From positions 45,869,385-45,933,384 of the forward strand of contig NC_088295.1 of NCBI RefSeq assembly GCF_032854445.1: a stretch of DNA of 64,000 nt, given 5' to 3'. This document shows, piece by piece, positions 59,603 to 64,000 of this stretch. Source of the DNA: Liolophura sinensis. Lineage: Eukaryota > Mollusca > Polyplacophora > Chitonida > Chitonidae. The notes below the pieces were generated by a model. It did no database searches and had not been told where the DNA came from. It saw nothing but the letters and a program-made list of their open reading frames with translations. Position numbers and translations under genes: made by a program. Every line of letters starts with the position of its first letter. Within the stretch, counting starts at the first letter, position 1.

Positions 59603-61665
59603 CGAGGTTCTGATGAGCTTGCCAGCCCTCTCCCTCTCATTTGAGGCATGAAAAATTGATTGTGCTAGACGTGAGTTTGGCGGGCAGGTCGCCATAACCA
59701 GTGTGTCCTCAGTCTTGACGTTGAGAGAGAAAGACAGCGGGTAGAATCGGTTTATTAGTTCATTAGCACAAATGAGACGTCATCGGTGTGTTCCGACCGT
59801 AAACCTCAATACTGACCCGTCCTGAATAGCGCTTATATTAGTAGCGGAACTGAAATTCTTGGAGATGAAAAAAAAAAAAGAAAACAAGACATTTCGAGAA
59901 TGGGTTACCTGGGAAAAGAAACCGAGGTTCATTAGCTTGGACAGGTAAAGGTAATTCGAACTTCAGGCTAAATTAGATACAGCCGTCAGTCGACAACAAT
60001 TTTCATTCATTGGCGAATATCTTTGATGTGCGTCTGTACTGCAATAAGACATCTTACATTGTCAAACACGCACACAAGAGTCTGTCGAGGCATCTTAATC
60101 TTAGGTGGTGTACATGGTGTGGTGGCCATGGCAATGTATGTACAGGCAACGAGAAGCGGGGAAGTTGATGGAGATAATATAACATTGTTACGGTTCCCAG
60201 CAAGCTCCAGTGATCATCTGACGGGCGGATTACATACATCCATTGCTGATGTCCTTTCAGCTTTATTACCTATTTGATCACAAGGCCGCCGTTGGTCGGG
60301 AACGGCGGGTGGCGTGGGAGTTGGCAGATATTAGCTTCATCCAACGCTCAGTGCTGTTCAAATGCAGAGAGACTCCGCCAAAGGCCCAGATCAGCCCCCT
60401 TCCGTATCAACAACCACGTGCACATATGTATACGTTCCCGGAATAAAAATCATCGGTGTGACTGTAAACAAAGCAACAAATCATCTAACTGCTTCGCATT
60501 ACCGATTATAACGACAAGCCTTTTAGTATGATAGCAGCATACACTATTCTTAATTACTGGTCTCGTCAAACTCCTGCAAACAAATACCAATGCTGAGATT
60601 AACATCTGCCATCTTCGGCCAAAAGTCATATTATTGTGTTTACCAATGCATGACACGAGTTCTTTTTTGTGTGAGCAAAATTATTTTTTTGTTTTACCAA
60701 AAATCCTATTGGCTTACTAATTTGGCTGTGCAACATAAATCTCAGCGCCTGTGTTGTAAAAGATGATAATTGCGAGGCCCATTTTATAATGACACCAGGT
60801 AACAGAAGTCAACAATATCTCGTCTCAAGAGGTCACATCGTTCACACTTAATTGATTTCAGCAGTACATGACCCTCTTCAATATCCAGCGCGAAACCCAC
60901 AGATTAAATATTTCTTCTTTATCCATGTCAAAAAATTTCTTACTGATATGTGTGTATTCCCGTTAGATGAAGATTTTCTGCTCATACTATAATAACTTTG
61001 ACGATTTCAACCACCGTCACAGTCAAGTTATTACTGCAAAATCTAGTGAGTCAAAATTTGTTCCATCGAAACGCCTTCAATCTAATTTACCATACTCCTT
61101 ACATCGCATGCGTCGCTCTCTACCTTTGAAGCCTGTGCGACATACGCAGACTTGCTTTGGCTTAGCCTCATTACCTGTGTCCTCCCGAGGAACTACTTTA
61201 TCAGCATTCACCAACAAAAATTGTTTTAGGTCTTGGCTATAATCATGTTGCAAATATACTCTAGATAAAGAGAATGCATCTATATAAACTATTTTTACAG
61301 ACAAAGGTTGAGACGGATTATTTATGTCTGCTGACATCACTTCCTGTCCCTTAACCGTGACCCGAGTGACCTCGGCTCAAGATTTCTGTACAAAATTTGC
61401 TCTTGGTGGCAGTGATGTAAAGCGTGATATAAAGGTAGAAAGCGACGCAGGCGCTGTCACGAGTAAGCTAATTTACTTCAGTTTTACAACGAGTCTAATA
61501 ATTCTCTTGTAAGCAAATATGGATAGAGGGTCCAAAACCTGTTATATACTCAACTTATACACTAGCATGGTGCAAGATATGAATACTGATGTAACTTCAT
61601 GCGTCTAGAATATTCCTTCACTGTGTCCAATATCACTGAAAACTGTCGTCAGCTTCTCTTTGTAT
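59600..61665. other. Gene-free stretch
   Basis: Frames at 60243-60446 and 60967-61242 (+) are mildly protein-like but unsupported. An A-tract lies at 59869-59879. No repeats recognised. Confidence 0.45.
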
Positions 61666-62270
61666 TACACTGTTAAGACAACAGGGTCAAAACTACCCGA
61701 AAAACTAGGGTCAGATGTGAGTCAGACATGACCAACTCCAAATATTAGGGTCACTTATCAAGCCGTATAATTTAGGGTCACGCGACCCTAAAAATTAGGG
61801 TTGATAATTGATAATTATGGCAGGTAGAGTGAGTGAACGAGTGAGTGCTTGGGGTTTAACGTCGTACTTAACAATTTTTCAGTCATATGGCGACGAAGGT
61901 ATCCTTAGAGTGCATGTAATGTGCCTCATTCTTGCAGGACGAATTTCCACCGGTCGACCAAGGATTGATCCTGGATCTATCGCTTCCGAAGAGAACGATC
62001 CACCAACTGTGCTATCGGGATCTCTGATTTACTGATGTAAATTTCAGAGCCAAATGGAAAAACTTACCTGTGTTTGCAACCCTAAAAATGAGAGTCCCAA
62101 ATATATAGGGTCAGTGTTTCAACCCTAAAAATCTGTCCTCTTTAGAACAATGACCCTTGTTGTTAGCGTCAAACAAATCGACCCTTATTTCCCGATCCTA
62201 TATTTCAGGGTCAGTTTGCCTGCGACCCTGAAAAATTGGGTCGAGCTGACCCTAAAATTTTGACAGTGTA
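61666..62270. mobile_element. GGGTC-rich inverted-repeat element split by a SINE
   Basis: TA dinucleotides (61666-61667, 62269-62270) flank matching ends: left 'cactgttaagacaacagggt', right reverse complement 'cactgtcaaaattttagggt'. TA target duplications and short TIRs fit a Tc1/mariner-like or other TA-targeting MITE. About a dozen GGGTC/GACCC words lie inside, in both orientations, including the near-palindrome 'tttagggtcacgcgacccta' near 61770-61790. The element has no transposase. A SINE of another family occupies the middle (61826-62036). Confidence 0.7.
61826..62036 (+). mobile_element. SINE-like repeat of another family
   Basis: 'gtgagtgaacgagtgagtg', 'cttggggtttaacgtcgta', 'cttaacaatttttcagtcat', 'atggcgacgaaggtatcctt', 'agagtgcatgtaatgtgcct' is a repeat type I associate with bivalve and other mollusc genomes. 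The 75-codon frame over it (61808-62035) is incidental. No tRNA head or clear target duplication is visible. It interrupts the GGGTC-rich element and is therefore younger. Confidence 0.65.
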
Positions 62271-64000
62271 TTTTGTCATAATTTCATACTTAATATTCTT
62301 TCCTAGTTCTTTGGTAGTTTGTGTTTGGTAGTTTGGGAATGAGCCTTGCGTTTATTGACCAGAAACTTTCATTTTGGTTGACGGCTGGTATAGGAATGCC
62401 TGTTTCGACGGATAGATTTTAAAACAGATCTACCATGCTGCATTAGGGCAAGTCCTACCTTTGTAGATATAGAAGTCTAAGGTTTTACTGTTCGGATTAC
62501 ATTAAATTTTAGTCGGTTTCTCTGCAACAGTCATTGCTGGCTACTGAAATATCAGATGTTCATAATTTGTCTCGTTTCTAACACCATGAGTAGATGCTCA
62601 CAGAAAAATCCCTAGGATTATGGAGCTCTCCTGTTTCATCTAACCTCCTTAAACCTTGAAGTAAAAGGGTATAAAGAGCAGACATGGATTTAGATTCGGA
62701 CGAGGTCGGAGAAAGGGTTGGTTATATAATCATGACCGCGGAGGAAAACTGACATCCGATGTTCGCTTATTGGTCGTCCATTTGTGGTGGCTGAAAACTA
62801 ATGCTGCCCATTAGCGTTCTGTTGCACAAAATCAGGCGGGAACGGATTGAGCGAGATGTAATCCCGAGCTGACACTCAGCCGGAATGATGAGGGTAGGTG
62901 TGGAAAAGAGGAGAGGGGAACACTATCACCAAGTCGGTGAATATCCCAGGGTTCCACGCCTGAGGGTCACCTGTTTATCACTAATAACTAACGGTAAAGA
63001 CGCGGAAGGTGCTATATTGACCACTGACTTAGGGAACTCAGCGCACCATGGCGTTTAGACGTATTGACCCTATAGCTTTCTGACTTTGGCTGTGTTATCC
63101 GTCAATCTCCCTCTAAGCCAATCACACAACATTCCTCCTAGGTATTAGGATTTATACATATTGATAGCTGCAGGAAAATTGGAGGTTCTGCATTACGACA
63201 TGACCCATGCAGGTTTTAGTCCTGATGCTATAGACAATTGTAAGATTTTGGGTGCATTGCGACAAAAAAGGCTATGGCAATAAACAACGCTTGTAATTTA
63301 ATATGATCTGTATATATTGCAAACCGAAAGACAAACTAATTTTAGACAGGTCATTTTATCAAATGATAGAAGAATTCTTCATTCGTTTTCTGTTTTTTTT
63401 TTAAGTATTCATGTTCTGAAGTTTTAGATATCCAGGTATAAGGTGCCAAATATGTAGACTGTTGTGCGTGTTCAGAGATTGTTCAGAACAATTGTAGGTT
63501 TGAGTGTTTACCTGTTGCTTTAACTAGTGTGCCTACAATGGAAAATATAATTCTGTTCCAGATATAGGTATTTAAAAATGGCTCAGATAGGGTGATAATT
63601 GCCTCAACAGACGTATATATGATGCCTTATGCCAAGGACGTTAATATCACAATTTCTAAGGTTTCAAGATATAAACAGCCTTTAATGTTGTCCATGTCAT
63701 TTTTCTGTTTATACATAGCATCGACTGGCCTAAATCTGGTGCCTGAAAGAAACGACTTCACGCTATATTAAAAACGTGGATATTGTTTCACCAGAGGATG
63801 TGTTTGACTAAGACTTCTCTACAGCAGCACTGGTAGCTGGCGGTTGGTGACTGCATGGAACTCTTAATGCCACCATCTCATATCTCAGCGAAGAGTTATT
63901 AATATTTAAGGTGTTGGAAAGCCCGAAGGGAATAAATGAGAGTCATTCCATGGAATAACGCAGGTTGCAATAGCTAACAAATGACGGTTATTTCTACAGG
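62271..64000. other. Gene-free stretch with weak family 2 relative
   Basis: 62325-62410 resembles family 2 ('ggaatgagccttgcgtttat', 'tggtataggaatgcc'). The patch 62680-62960 is GC-richer. It holds a TATA-like TATAAAG (62670-62676), a short ORF (62684-62752) and a donor-like 'gagg|gtaggt' near 62897. The rest shows no recognisable feature. Confidence 0.45.
62684..62752 (+). CDS. Candidate 22-codon ORF after TATA-like motif
   Basis: ATG 8 bases after TATAAAG opens MDLDSDEVGERVGYIIMTAE and closes with TGA. The spacing is far too short for that TATA box to serve this ATG. The acidic, balanced composition is the only reason to list it. Confidence 0.1.
   Translation: MDLDSDEVGERVGYIIMTAEEN

Noticed and set aside
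61680-62260. TTAGGG-like words suggesting an interstitial telomere
   Set aside because: The words are TAGGGTCA-type, irregularly spaced and in both orientations; there is no head-to-tail TTAGGG array.

Overview
The window reads as AT-rich animal nuclear DNA, most probably from a mollusc. The main evidence is about fifteen full-length or partial copies of tRNA-derived SINEs of a type common in bivalves and other molluscs. These have a tRNA-like head, a body reading roughly 'cccggtttcctcccaccata...gccgccgtcgtataag', and a 3' end 'gtacggcgtaaaacaccaat' followed by AAAT repeats. There are also (TA)n, (TGAT)n and (AAAT)n microsatellites, several minisatellites, non-autonomous terminal-inverted-repeat elements, and no long open frame on either strand. 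Nothing looks bacterial, organellar or viral. The assignment to Mollusca rests on remembered repeat families and was not checked by search.

No protein-coding gene can be called with confidence. The window is best described as intergenic or intronic. A few short stretches are unusually coding-like: 32934-33315 on the minus strand (two overlapping frames, an acceptor and an AATAAA), 32168-32323 plus, 57003-57183 plus (behind an acceptor-like site), 14109-14183 plus, and two or three other short frames. All are low-confidence candidate exons. None was matched to a known family.

Layout. 1-8 kb: unique-looking DNA with a diverged SINE (about 1.24-1.54 kb), a SINE tail (6.06 kb) and poly-T. 8.0-8.9 kb: a diverged 41-bp array, then six nearly identical 65-bp units. 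9.9-12.3 kb: a palindromic MITE and two nested SINE-in-SINE insertions, each with a target-site duplication. 14-18 kb: a small ORF, a G-quadruplex motif and a SINE. 17.6-29.9 kb: several copies of an unnamed dispersed repeat (family 1), a short second family with protein-like coding potential (family 2), and more SINEs. 31.4-33.4 kb: a GC-richer patch holding most of the coding-like ORFs. 36.9-38.2 kb: promoter-like motifs. 38.4-40.8 kb: three SINEs and the second palindromic MITE. 43.3-46.5 kb: 31-bp and 37-bp minisatellites and three SINEs. 49.6 kb and 59.5 kb: long (TA)n tracts. 54.5-54.8 kb: a diverged array of about 62 bp. 61.67-62.27 kb: a GGGTC-rich inverted-repeat element split by a different SINE.

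The main biological content is therefore a layered record of transposition and tandem expansion. The most unusual items are the 65-bp array, in which every unit keeps a 12-codon ORF in a strong start context, the GGGTC-rich element, and the two unnamed dispersed families.
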